From: Amylibacter sp.
GTDB lineage: Bacteria; Pseudomonadota; Alphaproteobacteria; Rhodobacterales; Rhodobacteraceae
Assembly: GCA_021775355.1 (NCBI GenBank)
Contig: JAJFHZ010000023.1
Location: forward strand, 61,716 to 125,715
Direction of reading: 5' to 3'
Length of the DNA stretch: 64,000 nucleotides
In this document: positions 18,383-27,012 of the stretch, piece by piece
Position numbering within the stretch: position 1 is the first letter of the stretch
How the letters are laid out: every line of letters begins with the position of its first letter
Made by a program: the position numbers and the translations under genes
The notes under the pieces: model-generated
Told to the model about the DNA's origin: nothing
Databases searched by the model: none
What the model saw: the letters and a program-made list of their open reading frames with translations, nothing else

Positions 18383-19470
18383 ACCACGATATTGCCTGTG
18401 TGTTTTTTATCTATGAAAGCCTGTTGTGCTTCATGAAGTTCTGTCAGCGGGTAGTGTGCTGCCAACATTGGCTTAATCTCTTCGCGTTCAATATAACCAA
18501 CGAGATCAGTGAAAATATGCAGCGGGATAACTGTGGACCCCGTAAAGGTCAGATCGCGCAAATAGAATGTGCGCAGATCAAGATTAACGATCGGCCCTGC
18601 AATAGCACCTGAACAGGTGTAACGCCCACCGCGTTCTAAAACGTCAATAATGGTTCCAAAATAATCGCCCCCCACAATGTCGGCAACCACACTTACGGTA
18701 CTTGATCCTGTTGCGTCTTTCAGTGCCTTTGCCAAATCACTTGGGTTACGGGGCAATATCGCATCGGGGTTCAATTCTGCGACGTCTGCATGTTTGGCTT
18801 CGGATGCCATAGCAATCACATATGCACCGCGTCTTTTGGCAAGTTGGATCAATGCAGACCCCACTCCACCGGAAGCACCTGTAATCAAAACACGGTCGCC
18901 TTTACCTACATTGGCACGGCTTAGCATGCCCTCTGCAGTGGAGTATGAACATGAAAATATTGCCAGTTCAGCGTCTGACATTGTGCTGTTTACAGGGTAA
19001 ACATTGCGGGCATCAACGGTTGTGTACTCAGCAAATCCACCATCGCATTCAGACCCGAAATACCCCGTTTTATCTTTGTTTTCAGCATCATTCCAATCGC
19101 GAAGCCAGTTGTCCGTAATTACCCTTTTACCAATCAGACCTGCATCCGCATCCGGACCCACTGCAACTACATGGCCGCAAACATCAGCCCCTTGGATACG
19201 GGGAAATGTAATCGGCGCACCACCCCAAGTCGGATCATCGTCGGATACCTCTGTATAAGCACCCCCTGTCGTGGCTTCATCTACGGCCTTGGAATACCAA
19301 CCCGAACGGGTGTTTACATCCGTATTATTCAGCCCGCAGGCTGCCACTTTAATCAACACTTCGTTGCCATTTGGCTGCGGTGTTGGCCAGTCCGTTTTAT
19401 ATTCCAATGCATCCATACCGCCGTGGCGCATCAAAACAAAGGCATTCATTGTCTTGGGAATATCTGTCAT
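18373..19470 (-). CDS. Zinc-type alcohol dehydrogenase/quinone reductase-like MDR protein
   Basis: A 365-residue medium-chain dehydrogenase/reductase. A GroES-like N-terminal domain has ACGLNNTDVNTRSGWY and GADVCGHVVAVG, and a Rossmann domain has ITGASGGVGSALIQLAKRRG. The catalytic-zinc Cys position of true alcohol dehydrogenases is not obvious (ACGLNNTD), so it may be a zinc-free quinone oxidoreductase-like enzyme. It would reduce or oxidise a carbonyl/alcohol or enone intermediate using NAD(P)H. It sits between the FAD dehydrogenase (4-nt overlap) and enolase copy 3 in the leftward operon, so it probably acts in the same catabolic route. Confidence 0.87.
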   Translation of the reverse strand: MTDIPKTMNAFVLMRHGGMDALEYKTDWPTPQPNGNEVLIKVAACGLNNTDVNTRSGWYSKAVDEATTGGAYTEVSDDDPTWGGAPITFPRIQGADVCGHVVAVGPDADAGLIGKRVITDNWLRDWNDAENKDKTGYFGSECDGGFAEYTTVDARNVYPVNSTMSDAELAIFSCSYSTAEGMLSRANVGKGDRVLITGASGGVGSALIQLAKRRGAYVIAMASEAKHADVAELNPDAILPRNPSDLAKALKDATGSSTVSVVADIVGGDYFGTIIDVLERGGRYTCSGAIAGPIVNLDLRTFYLRDLTFTGSTVIPLHIFTDLVGYIEREEIKPMLAAHYPLTELHEAQQAFIDKKHTGNIVVCP

Positions 19471-21923
19471 TCGTCAGTCCTCGGTAATTTGCTTTCGGGG
19501 TCATAGACCGCATCTGCTAGGATACGGCCCTTGCGCGGTTTTCCCGCTACAATCACGGTAATCTTCGTATTTGGTACCGCAGCATGGGGTTTAAGAAAGG
19601 CAAAAGCCAGTATTTTGCCGTATGTGTGTGAATAAGTAACTGAAGCCGTTGATCCTACAACTTTGCCATCTACAATAACCGCTTCTCCACCATGCCCATC
19701 TTCGACACCGTCAGGTTCAAATTCCAGATATGCACAGACCCAGAGCAGGGCACCCGCATCCGCTTGCTTGACACTTGCGCGTGTTGCTTCAACACCTAAA
19801 TATTCTTTGTCCAATTTTGCAAACCGCATCACATCCGCTTCCGGCAATGTGACCTCGTTGTTCAGTTCGCTTGCACCTTTGAATGCTTTTTCCATGCGTA
19901 GGACATTCATTGCGAATGAGCCATAATCTGTAATGCCGTATGCTTCGCCTGCTGCCCAAAGCGCATCATAAACTTCTAATGCATGTTCATTTGGGATGTG
20001 AAACTCCCAACCAAGCTCACCGGAATAGGACATGCGGAATGCCCAAACATCATGACCTGCAATCTTGATCTGTTTGGCAGTTAACCAACGGAAGTTAGCA
20101 TTATCCAACTTGGCATCTGTACATTGCGCCAAAACCTTCCTTGCATTGGGGCCGTTGAGTGTTAGCGCCGCCCAATCATCTGAAAGTTTGGTAATATCAA
20201 TATTTTCACCTTCTTTATTAAAGCTTAAATGATCCAATAAACGTTGTTCAAAGAAGGCCGCACAAACCAGATAGAACGCATCATCAGCCAGTTTTACAAC
20301 GGTCGTTTCCAACTCGATCCGCCCCTTGCGATTCAGCATATGTGTCAGTGCAATACCGCCTATCTTTTGTGGCAATTTGTTGGGAACAAGACGACCAAGG
20401 TAAGTTTCTGCATCGGGGCCCGACACTTTGACCTTTGTAAAAGCTGAAATATCCATGATGCCACAAGCTTCGCGCACCGCTTTACATTCAATGCCAACCA
20501 TATCGTGGACTTCGTTGCGACGAAAAGAATAGTGATCGCGTTGTTCAACACCATTTTGGGCAAACCAACGTGGGCGTTCATGGCCATATATCTCTTCATA
20601 AACGGCGCCTTTTTGTTTTAAGCGTTCATACATCGGCGATGGTTTAATCGGCCGCCCTGCCAAACGATTGAAATACGGAAAAGGGATTTCGTGGCGCAGG
20701 CAATAATCTTCTTTTGCCTTAATCACTTGCCATTCTTTTACAGCGTAATCACCAAAACGACGCGGGTCATAATCCCGCATCGAAATATCGGCAGATCCAT
20801 GGATCATCCATTTTGCCAGCTCACGCGTTAGCCCCGGTCCCCAACCGATACCGATCTGCGTGCCACAACAGCACCAGTAGTTTGTCACACCGGGGGCCGG
20901 ACCCACCAATGGATTGCCGTCAGGTGGATGCGAAATTGCCCCGTGAACATCGCGTGAAATTCCCAGTTCCGCAAAGATCGGCATGCGGTCTAGTGCATTT
21001 TCCAGATAGGGCATCACGCGATCATAATCAGGCGCAAACAACTCGTTTTCAGCCTCCCACGGGCACTCATCTTCCCAAACGGTGTTTGGATTTTCTTTTT
21101 CGTAAATACCGATCAAACCTTTTTTCTGCTCCATACGAATATAACCGGAAACCAATTTATCGTCGCGGATCACAGGCAGTTCTTTTTCCAGATTTTCAAA
21201 TTCCGGCACAGGATCTGTCACAAAATAATGGTGGGTCATAGATGTCATTGGCAACTGTAGCCCAGACCATTCCCCCATTTGACGGGCATATGTACCGCCC
21301 GCGTTTACAACATGTTCGCAAGTTATCGTACCCTGTTCGGTTTCAACAACCCATTCGCCGTTCGTTGCTTGTGTGATGTTTGTGGCACGGCAGCGTCGGA
21401 TAATCTTCGCACCTTTTTGACGGGCACCCGCTGCCATGGCCATAGTCACGTTTGATGGATCAACATGGCCGTCATCCGGTGTGTACAATGCACCTAAAAC
21501 ACCATCCAAATTGTAGAATGGGTGCTTTGTTGCAATAAATGCGGGATCAACCAGTTCAATGTTAAATCCTAGTGAACGACCTACGGATAATGTATGGCGC
21601 AGCCAATCCATCTCATCTTCCGTATAAGCTAAGCGGAATGAGCCGCAGCCATGCCAGGTTACAGCCTGACCCGTTTCTTTTTCTAAGTCACCGGAATATA
21701 ATTTGATGTTGTAATCCACCATTTTACCCAAGCCAAAAGAGCTTGTAGAATGGGTAATTTGTCCGGCGGCATGCCATGTAGAACCTGACGTCAGTTCCGC
21801 TTTTTCCAACAGAACCACATCTGTCCAACCTTCGCGAGCCAAATGGTAGGCCAGGCCACAACCCATAACCCCACCACCGACAATGACTACTTTTGCATGA
21901 GTGGGTAGATTTGATTCCGGCAT
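19467..21923 (-). CDS. FAD-dependent oxidoreductase fused to GcvT domains (dimethylglycine/sarcosine dehydrogenase family)
   Basis: An 818-residue flavoprotein. The N-terminal DAO domain has VVIVGGGVMGCGLAYHLA and TSGSTWHAAGQ, where the His is the usual covalent FAD attachment point in dimethylglycine/sarcosine dehydrogenases. A central FAO_M-like region and C-terminal GcvT folate-binding domains (~430-800; SGELGWEFHIPNEHALEVYDA shortened: SGELGWEFHI) follow. Such enzymes oxidise an N-methyl group and pass the one-carbon unit to tetrahydrofolate. It is the first gene of the leftward operon, with a good AAAGGA ribosome site 8 nt before the ATG, and is divergent from the RpiR regulator. This points to a demethylation step in the pathway. 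Confidence 0.9.
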   Translation of the reverse strand: MPESNLPTHAKVVIVGGGVMGCGLAYHLAREGWTDVVLLEKAELTSGSTWHAAGQITHSTSSFGLGKMVDYNIKLYSGDLEKETGQAVTWHGCGSFRLAYTEDEMDWLRHTLSVGRSLGFNIELVDPAFIATKHPFYNLDGVLGALYTPDDGHVDPSNVTMAMAAGARQKGAKIIRRCRATNITQATNGEWVVETEQGTITCEHVVNAGGTYARQMGEWSGLQLPMTSMTHHYFVTDPVPEFENLEKELPVIRDDKLVSGYIRMEQKKGLIGIYEKENPNTVWEDECPWEAENELFAPDYDRVMPYLENALDRMPIFAELGISRDVHGAISHPPDGNPLVGPAPGVTNYWCCCGTQIGIGWGPGLTRELAKWMIHGSADISMRDYDPRRFGDYAVKEWQVIKAKEDYCLRHEIPFPYFNRLAGRPIKPSPMYERLKQKGAVYEEIYGHERPRWFAQNGVEQRDHYSFRRNEVHDMVGIECKAVREACGIMDISAFTKVKVSGPDAETYLGRLVPNKLPQKIGGIALTHMLNRKGRIELETTVVKLADDAFYLVCAAFFEQRLLDHLSFNKEGENIDITKLSDDWAALTLNGPNARKVLAQCTDAKLDNANFRWLTAKQIKIAGHDVWAFRMSYSGELGWEFHIPNEHALEVYDALWAAGEAYGITDYGSFAMNVLRMEKAFKGASELNNEVTLPEADVMRFAKLDKEYLGVEATRASVKQADAGALLWVCAYLEFEPDGVEDGHGGEAVIVDGKVVGSTASVTYSHTYGKILAFAFLKPHAAVPNTKITVIVAGKPRKGRILADAVYDPESKLPRTDE

Positions 21924-21978
21924 TTTTGAATTCCTTTGAACACGACTCGGTTTTTACTGGACAGGCTAATGGTTTAAA

Positions 21979-22006
21979 TGTACCAATGTCAATCATGAAT
22001 GGTACA
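21979..22006. promoter_or_regulatory. Candidate RpiR operator in the divergent promoter region
   Basis: An inverted repeat, TGTACCA (21979-21985) and TGGTACA (22000-22006), separated by 14 nt, lies between the two divergent operons at the start of the RpiR gene. It overlaps the likely start codons at 21986 and 21995, a position suited to autorepression and to control of the opposite operon. Assignment to this RpiR protein is inference from position. Confidence 0.5.
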
Positions 22007-22879
22007 AACATATCAAATACGATTTTAGATCGGCTGGCGGATGAACTGGGGGCACTAACCCCGGAAGCCCGGAAAGCTGCAACCTATGTTCTGGAAAATC
22101 CACAAGACGTGGGGGTATCAACTGTACGCGAAATAGCAAAAGCCGCACAGGTGAAGCCCAATACGGTGATGCGCATGGCGCGCCAAGTGGGCTTTGAAGG
22201 TTATGACGATTTCCGCGAGCCTTTTCGTGATGAAATTCGACGCGGCACAGTTTCCTTTCCAGATCGTGTAAGATGGCTGCAATCTATTCGTGCGCATGGG
22301 GAGCTGGGTGGCTTATATGCCGATATGGTTGGCGCAATGCTGTCCAATATCGAAGACACGTTCGGGAAGATCAGCGAAATAGATTTAAAAGCTGCGGCAG
22401 AAGATATCTGGGCATCACGACAAGTCTTTACCCTGGGGGTAGGGGTAAACAACGCAAATGCGCGGAACTTTACCTATCTGGCCTCCACAGGAATGAAACA
22501 ATTCCATATGATCCCAAAGGCTGGTTCTACGCCCGTAGATGATTTGGCATGGGCTGATGAACAAGATATCTTGATTGCAATCACATGTAAGCCATATCGC
22601 AGCGAAGTCGTGGAAGCGGTCAAAGTTGCCCGTGAACAGGGCGTTAAAATCATCGGCATTTCCGATAGCCCTGCATCACCTGTCATTGTGGGGTCGGATC
22701 ATGGGTTTGTCGTATCCAGTGATACACCACAATTTTTTCCATCATCCGTATCCACTATTTCCTTACTCGAAACCCTTCTAAGTTTTGTGATCGCTTCTGC
22801 ATCGGATGAAATACCGGAAAGAGTAGAACGGTTTCACGCCAGACGGCACCAACTTGGAATTTACGAGGATATGGAATGA
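21995..22879 (+). CDS. RpiR/MurR-family transcriptional regulator
   Basis: About 294 residues from the ATG at 21995 (21986 is also possible; longer forms would run into the divergent gene). The N-terminal helix-turn-helix (TVREIAKAAQVKPNTVMRMA) and the C-terminal SIS domain (~120-270; TLGVGVNNANARNF, AITCKPYRSEVVEAVKVARE) define the family, which normally binds a phosphosugar or other small ligand. It is first in the rightward operon and overlaps the Rieske gene by 4 nt. It probably controls both arms of the divergent cluster, with the pathway substrate or an intermediate as effector. No good ribosome site is visible before either start. Confidence 0.87.
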   Translation: MNGTNISNTILDRLADELGALTPEARKAATYVLENPQDVGVSTVREIAKAAQVKPNTVMRMARQVGFEGYDDFREPFRDEIRRGTVSFPDRVRWLQSIRAHGELGGLYADMVGAMLSNIEDTFGKISEIDLKAAAEDIWASRQVFTLGVGVNNANARNFTYLASTGMKQFHMIPKAGSTPVDDLAWADEQDILIAITCKPYRSEVVEAVKVAREQGVKIIGISDSPASPVIVGSDHGFVVSSDTPQFFPSSVSTISLLETLLSFVIASASDEIPERVERFHARRHQLGIYEDME

Positions 22880-23958
22880 CACAACCCATCACACATTCAC
22901 TTGATGCCCGTTATTATACCGATCCGGAAATCTTTAAGATTGAACAGGATGGGTTGCTGGCGCGAACATGGCAATTTGCAGGTCACGGATCACAGTTGGA
23001 AAATGCAGGCGATTACTTTGCCTTTGAAATGGCTGGCGAAAGCCTGTTTTGCATCAAAGGGCGCGATGATGTTATCCGCACGTTTTACAATGTCTGCCAG
23101 CACCGTGCGCATCAGATGGTCAGCGGCTCAGGCACAACCCGTGTTGTCGTTTGCCCATATCATGCATGGACATATGAATTAACAGGTGGATTACGGGCAG
23201 GGCCGAACGTCAATGCCGTTGAAGGTTTTGACAAATCCAAGATTTGCCTGACAGAGGTGCGCACGGAAATCTTCTTAGGTTTCATCTTTGTTAATTTGGA
23301 CAATGATACAAAACCAATGGACGAATGGTTTCCGAATGCCCGTAAAGAATTGGAAGAATGGGTTCCGCATTTTGAAACCCTAAAGCCGTTGGAATGGGTC
23401 GAAATTCCTGAAAAATGCAATTGGAAGGTCAGTGTCGAAAACTACTCAGAATGTTACCATTGCAGTTTGAACCACCCGACATTCGCCACAGGCGTCGTTA
23501 AGCCGGAAACCTATGACATCAAACCGCAAGGCTATTGTTTGCGCCATACAACCGAATGCCAAAACCTGAAAGATATGACCTATGACATCCGTTCGGGTTT
23601 TGACCATTACGATCAATATTCCAGCTGGTTTTTATGGCCGATGTTCAGCTTTCAGGTTTACCCGGGCAATGTGTTGAATACCTACCATTGGCGGACAATC
23701 GATACGGATCATGTGATGATGTACCGTGGGTGGTATTCCATGGACGGTGCAGAAAATGATATTGCGCGCCAATTGGCAGTACAGGATCGTGAAACCACTG
23801 TAGAAGAAGATATTCATCTGGTTGAAAGTGTACAACGCGGCCTTAAATCCCGTGGATATATACCTGGCCCCTTAGTGATTGACCCTAAATGCGGCGTTAA
23901 TTCGGAGCATTCCATCATGCATTTGCAAAAATGGATGAGAGAGGCAATCAATGGTTAA
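22876..23958 (+). CDS. Rieske-type non-heme iron oxygenase, large subunit
   Basis: 360 residues. Rieske [2Fe-2S] ligands are Cys74/His76 (CQHRAH) and Cys93/His96 (CPYHAW). The mononuclear iron site has His195 and His200 in ENYSECYHCSLNHP, with a carboxylate expected further on. The bridging residue between centres is Glu192 rather than the usual Asp. Glutamate at this position is a known feature of the carnitine oxygenase CntA, and related enzymes demethylate stachydrine-type betaines, so a quaternary-amine substrate is plausible. A dedicated reductase component is not in the window. Start and stop both overlap neighbouring genes, placing it firmly in the rightward operon. Confidence 0.9.
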   Translation: MTQPITHSLDARYYTDPEIFKIEQDGLLARTWQFAGHGSQLENAGDYFAFEMAGESLFCIKGRDDVIRTFYNVCQHRAHQMVSGSGTTRVVVCPYHAWTYELTGGLRAGPNVNAVEGFDKSKICLTEVRTEIFLGFIFVNLDNDTKPMDEWFPNARKELEEWVPHFETLKPLEWVEIPEKCNWKVSVENYSECYHCSLNHPTFATGVVKPETYDIKPQGYCLRHTTECQNLKDMTYDIRSGFDHYDQYSSWFLWPMFSFQVYPGNVLNTYHWRTIDTDHVMMYRGWYSMDGAENDIARQLAVQDRETTVEEDIHLVESVQRGLKSRGYIPGPLVIDPKCGVNSEHSIMHLQKWMREAING

Positions 23959-24370
23959 ACTTTCAGGAAGATGTTTATGCCGCGCGGTCAGCTGGACCTA
24001 TTCAGGTCCAATTACGCGACGGTTGGTCTGTCACTGCGAAAGTTGCCAGCGCGCCACATCATCCCCTTTTACAGCTTTTGTTGGTCTTGATTCAAAGCAT
24101 GTTACATGGACAGGGGAAGTGAACCATTATGAAAGCTCCGCCGGTACATACCGGGGGTTTTGTCCAACCTGCGGTAGTCGGCTTTATTTTAGGTCTGAAA
24201 AATGGCCAAACGAAATTCATCTGCACACAGCCACATTGGATGTGCCAGAAGATTATACGCCTGATGCTCAGGTTGTCATGTCTGAACGGCAGTGCTGGTT
24301 GAGTAAATTGGATGATGTCCCAAAATACGAAGGATTTCATGTAACCCCAACGGAGGCTGAACAATGTTAA
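23951..24370 (+). CDS. GFA family zinc protein (glutathione-dependent formaldehyde-activating enzyme-like)
   Basis: A 139-residue protein with the zinc-binding cysteines of the GFA fold: GRCLCRAVSW, CHCESCQRA and CPTCGSRLYF. The family includes the Paracoccus protein proposed to speed up S-hydroxymethylglutathione formation from formaldehyde and glutathione, but many members have no known substrate. Next to a Rieske demethylase candidate, capture of released formaldehyde is an attractive reading. It overlaps the Rieske gene end by 8 nt and the next gene start by 7 nt. Confidence 0.87.
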   Translation: MVKLSGRCLCRAVSWTYSGPITRRLVCHCESCQRATSSPFTAFVGLDSKHVTWTGEVNHYESSAGTYRGFCPTCGSRLYFRSEKWPNEIHLHTATLDVPEDYTPDAQVVMSERQCWLSKLDDVPKYEGFHVTPTEAEQC

Positions 24371-25188
24371 TGCCAGAAACTTGGCGGCCAGAACATAAAT
24401 TATTCCCACATCAGGTCGGCTTCACTTGTCCGCCGTTTGATTTCGATGCAGCCCCATCGGATTTTCTACGTTTAGCCCCCGATACTGTGGGCGTGCACGG
24501 CTGGATGTTGCATGTTCCGGATTATAAACACGGGTTGGATCAGCGAAAACAAAATTTCGGGATGATGGAAGATTTCGTCCATTGCATGTCCCGTAATGGC
24601 GTCGACGTTTGCGGGCAAGTGGGATCAAACTGGGTTCATGCCAGCGGTATAGGCGTGGACGGTATCCGTGATCATTGTGAACGTTTATCTGAAAAATACG
24701 ACACCCGGTTCCACATGGCCGGATATGCTATGGTCGAAGCTTTGCGCGCAATGAATGTAGAAAAAGTTGCTTTAAATGCCGCCTACCACTGGCCCGATTG
24801 GTGGAAGGGTACGGTTGGCTTTCTACAAGAGGCTGGGTTTGACGTCCTTTGGGCAGGCAACTTCCATGATCAGGGCTGGTTTGCTTCACAAGACGACGTG
24901 AATGATCACCGCTGGGTATTCGATGGTGATCTCGCTCTGAAATCTTTCGAATATGTAGCTGATCAAGCCCCTAACGCAGATGCCTATTTGATCAATGGCA
25001 TGTGTAACTTTCGCAGCGGGCCGAACGGCCAGCCCCAACGCCCTGTGCACTTAACCCGTGATCTGGAAACCGCGCTTGGTAAACCCGTTATTGGCCATGA
25101 TAATGCATTATATTGGCGCATTTTTAAAACCCTTGGTTTGGCACCGACCACCCCGCATGGGCAATTATTGGATAGTCTAGATGGATAA
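24364..25188 (+). CDS. Asp/Glu racemase-superfamily protein (maleate isomerase/arylmalonate decarboxylase-like)
   Basis: 274 residues with the repeated Rossmann-like halves of this superfamily. The N-terminal half has NGVDVCGQVGSNWVHASG, where two-base racemases have their first catalytic Cys. Later come GYAMVEALRAMNVEKVAL and the second half with YLINGMCNFRSG, placing a Cys at the second catalytic position. GKPVIGHDNALYWRIFKTLG matches the conserved C-terminal helix region of maleate isomerase and AMDase. The enzyme could isomerise, racemise or decarboxylate a small diacid made by this pathway. Which active-site cysteines are retained needs structural alignment. It overlaps both neighbours by 7-8 nt. 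Confidence 0.75.
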   Translation: MLMPETWRPEHKLFPHQVGFTCPPFDFDAAPSDFLRLAPDTVGVHGWMLHVPDYKHGLDQRKQNFGMMEDFVHCMSRNGVDVCGQVGSNWVHASGIGVDGIRDHCERLSEKYDTRFHMAGYAMVEALRAMNVEKVALNAAYHWPDWWKGTVGFLQEAGFDVLWAGNFHDQGWFASQDDVNDHRWVFDGDLALKSFEYVADQAPNADAYLINGMCNFRSGPNGQPQRPVHLTRDLETALGKPVIGHDNALYWRIFKTLGLAPTTPHGQLLDSLDG

Positions 25189-25918
25189 AATTCTTGCTTT
25201 GTGGGCCGTGCCTCGTTCTACCTCGACAGCATTTGAATGGATGATGCGCCAGCGCGGTGATTTGGACTGTCTGCATGAACCGTTTGGCGAGGCTTGGTAT
25301 CAGGGCGAAGCACCCTTATGGCAAAGATTTAAGGACGGTGACAAAACCACCCCCAGCTTAACACTTGAAAGCGTATGGGGTGATATTCAGGCGCGTGCAA
25401 ATAAAAAACCTGTATTTATCAAAGATTTTCCCCATTACATCAGCCATATGTGGACCCCGGGGTTTTTAAGTCATTTCAATCATGCCTTCTTAATTCGCGA
25501 CCCTGCGAAAACAATTTCATCCATGTACAACAAATGGCCGGACTTTGATGAAGGCGAAGTTGGGTTTCCTGAACAACGGGCATTGTTTGACTTGCTTACT
25601 GCTTTAAACGGCACACCACCGCCTGTCATCGATAGTGATGATCTGTTGGAAGATCCACAACGCATGGTAAAATTATGGTGCGATGCGGTAGGTATTCGGT
25701 TCATACCCGAAGCATTGACATGGCCCGCAGGGGGGGACCCATCAGAGCACAGTTGGTGGGATGGCGGTTCCTTTCACGGAAATCTAGCAAATTCCACCGG
25801 ACTAACACCACAAACGCGCAAATACGTTGAAGTGAATGACGCACCTGATCGTGTGAAACAAGTCTATCGGCGGATGCGGCCACACTACGAGCATTTATAT
25901 CAATGTCGGATCACGTAA
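25181..25918 (+). CDS. Sulfotransferase-like P-loop protein
   Basis: 245 residues. WAVPRSTSTAFEWMMRQRG fits the 5'-phosphosulfate loop and FLIRDPAKTISSMYNKW fits the 3'-phosphate motif of PAPS-dependent sulfotransferases. HEPFGEAWYQGE is a typical following segment of small bacterial members. It is the last gene of the rightward operon and overlaps the racemase-like gene by 8 nt, so it is not a chance neighbour. A sulfotransferase in a demethylation operon is unexpected. It might use another phosphoadenosine-type ligand or act on a pathway compound. Confidence 0.75.
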   Translation: MDKILALWAVPRSTSTAFEWMMRQRGDLDCLHEPFGEAWYQGEAPLWQRFKDGDKTTPSLTLESVWGDIQARANKKPVFIKDFPHYISHMWTPGFLSHFNHAFLIRDPAKTISSMYNKWPDFDEGEVGFPEQRALFDLLTALNGTPPPVIDSDDLLEDPQRMVKLWCDAVGIRFIPEALTWPAGGDPSEHSWWDGGSFHGNLANSTGLTPQTRKYVEVNDAPDRVKQVYRRMRPHYEHLYQCRIT

Positions 25919-25992
25919 TTAATGAGATTCCAGTTTCAATGAAAACAATCACTTAGATTTTTCAGTTATGGGACTGGGATTAGTGCGTTTAG

Positions 25993-26021
25993 ATGGCAGC
26001 TTTGCAGGACAAAGCTGCCAT
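25993..26021. repeat. Perfect 11-bp inverted repeat (hairpin)
   Basis: ATGGCAGCTTT (25993-26003) pairs perfectly with AAAGCTGCCAT (26011-26021) around a 7-nt loop, in the 221-nt gap between the catabolic operon and the methyltransferase gene. There is no following T-run, so an intrinsic terminator is not clear. It could be a weak terminator, an mRNA-end stabiliser or the scar of an insertion. Confidence 0.6.
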
Positions 26022-26139
26022 GCGAGCAGGTAATGTTTTTATGCAAGTCGTTGTTCGAATTTGTCGAGCCTGCGAGTTAATGCACGATTTGGCAAACAAC
26101 TACGCCTGTGATACTCTATTCACGAAGAGGGGATACATC

Positions 26140-27012
26140 ATGGCATTGGACAACGACGACGACACAGATTTTGTGAAGTTCTGGAACTCGGTTCTGGAAC
26201 CGAAATTCACAAAATATCGGCACATCCTTCAAGGAGGGTTGTCACGCCATTCCGCAGCAGTGATCCCAAACTTGCCCATCAAAGAAAGAATGTCAGTACT
26301 CGATGTCGGCTGCGGATGGGGAGATATGTCGCTGCAAATAGCTGAGATTGTTGGACCAAAGGGGCGTGTCGTCGGCATTGATTGCGTCGATGCATTTTTG
26401 GAAGAGGCAAGGAAAGACGCTGCTGCAAAAGGACTCTTGCATGCCGAGTTTTCCCGTGGTGATGCCGAAGTCGCTCTACCCGAGAATGAGTTCGATTATG
26501 TGGTTGCGCGTTTTGGCACGATGTTCTTCACAAATCCGGTGGCGGCGTTGCGGCGTATGCGTCTGGCACTCAAGCCGGGGGGGCAGATGACACATATCGT
26601 CTGGCGTCGGCGCGAAGACAATCCGGCATGGCAAGAAGCAAAGGAAATCACCCTTCGGCATCTTCCGCCACCGGGCGAAGGCGCTGACACCTGTGGACCT
26701 GGACCATTCTCGATGGGCAATCAGGAGATGGTGAACCTAATGATGAAGAGCGCTGGCTATGAGGATGTTACTTTCACCCGCGTGGATGAAAAGATCATGA
26801 TCGGTACGACCCCGGAAGAATGCATTGCATTCGCGTTAGCTATCGGTCCAGGGGGCGAGGTTTTCCGTGAGGCCGGAGAGGAGATTGCCGAGGCCAAGCG
26901 CCCAGAGATCGAGAGTGAGATGCGTACCTTCTTTGAGAGCCAAGAACGGGACGAGAATGGCATTTGGTCACCCACCTCTTCATGGGTGATATCCGCACGC
27001 AATCCCGCTTGA
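26140..27012 (+). CDS. Class I SAM-dependent methyltransferase (UbiE-like)
   Basis: 290 residues from ATG 26140, which has the ribosome site GAAGAGGGG just upstream; longer in-frame starts lack one and run through the hairpin. VLDVGCGWGDMSLQIAE is motif I, VVGIDCVDAFLEEA motif II, and EFDYVVARFGTMFF the post-II strand. The substrate is unknown. The codon mix differs from the neighbours (more GC-rich, with codons such as CTC, CGG and GAG). The gene lies alone between a hairpin and IS-end-like repeats, which suggests separate acquisition. It could methylate a small molecule or lipid. Confidence 0.85.
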   Translation: MALDNDDDTDFVKFWNSVLEPKFTKYRHILQGGLSRHSAAVIPNLPIKERMSVLDVGCGWGDMSLQIAEIVGPKGRVVGIDCVDAFLEEARKDAAAKGLLHAEFSRGDAEVALPENEFDYVVARFGTMFFTNPVAALRRMRLALKPGGQMTHIVWRRREDNPAWQEAKEITLRHLPPPGEGADTCGPGPFSMGNQEMVNLMMKSAGYEDVTFTRVDEKIMIGTTPEECIAFALAIGPGGEVFREAGEEIAEAKRPEIESEMRTFFESQERDENGIWSPTSSWVISARNPA

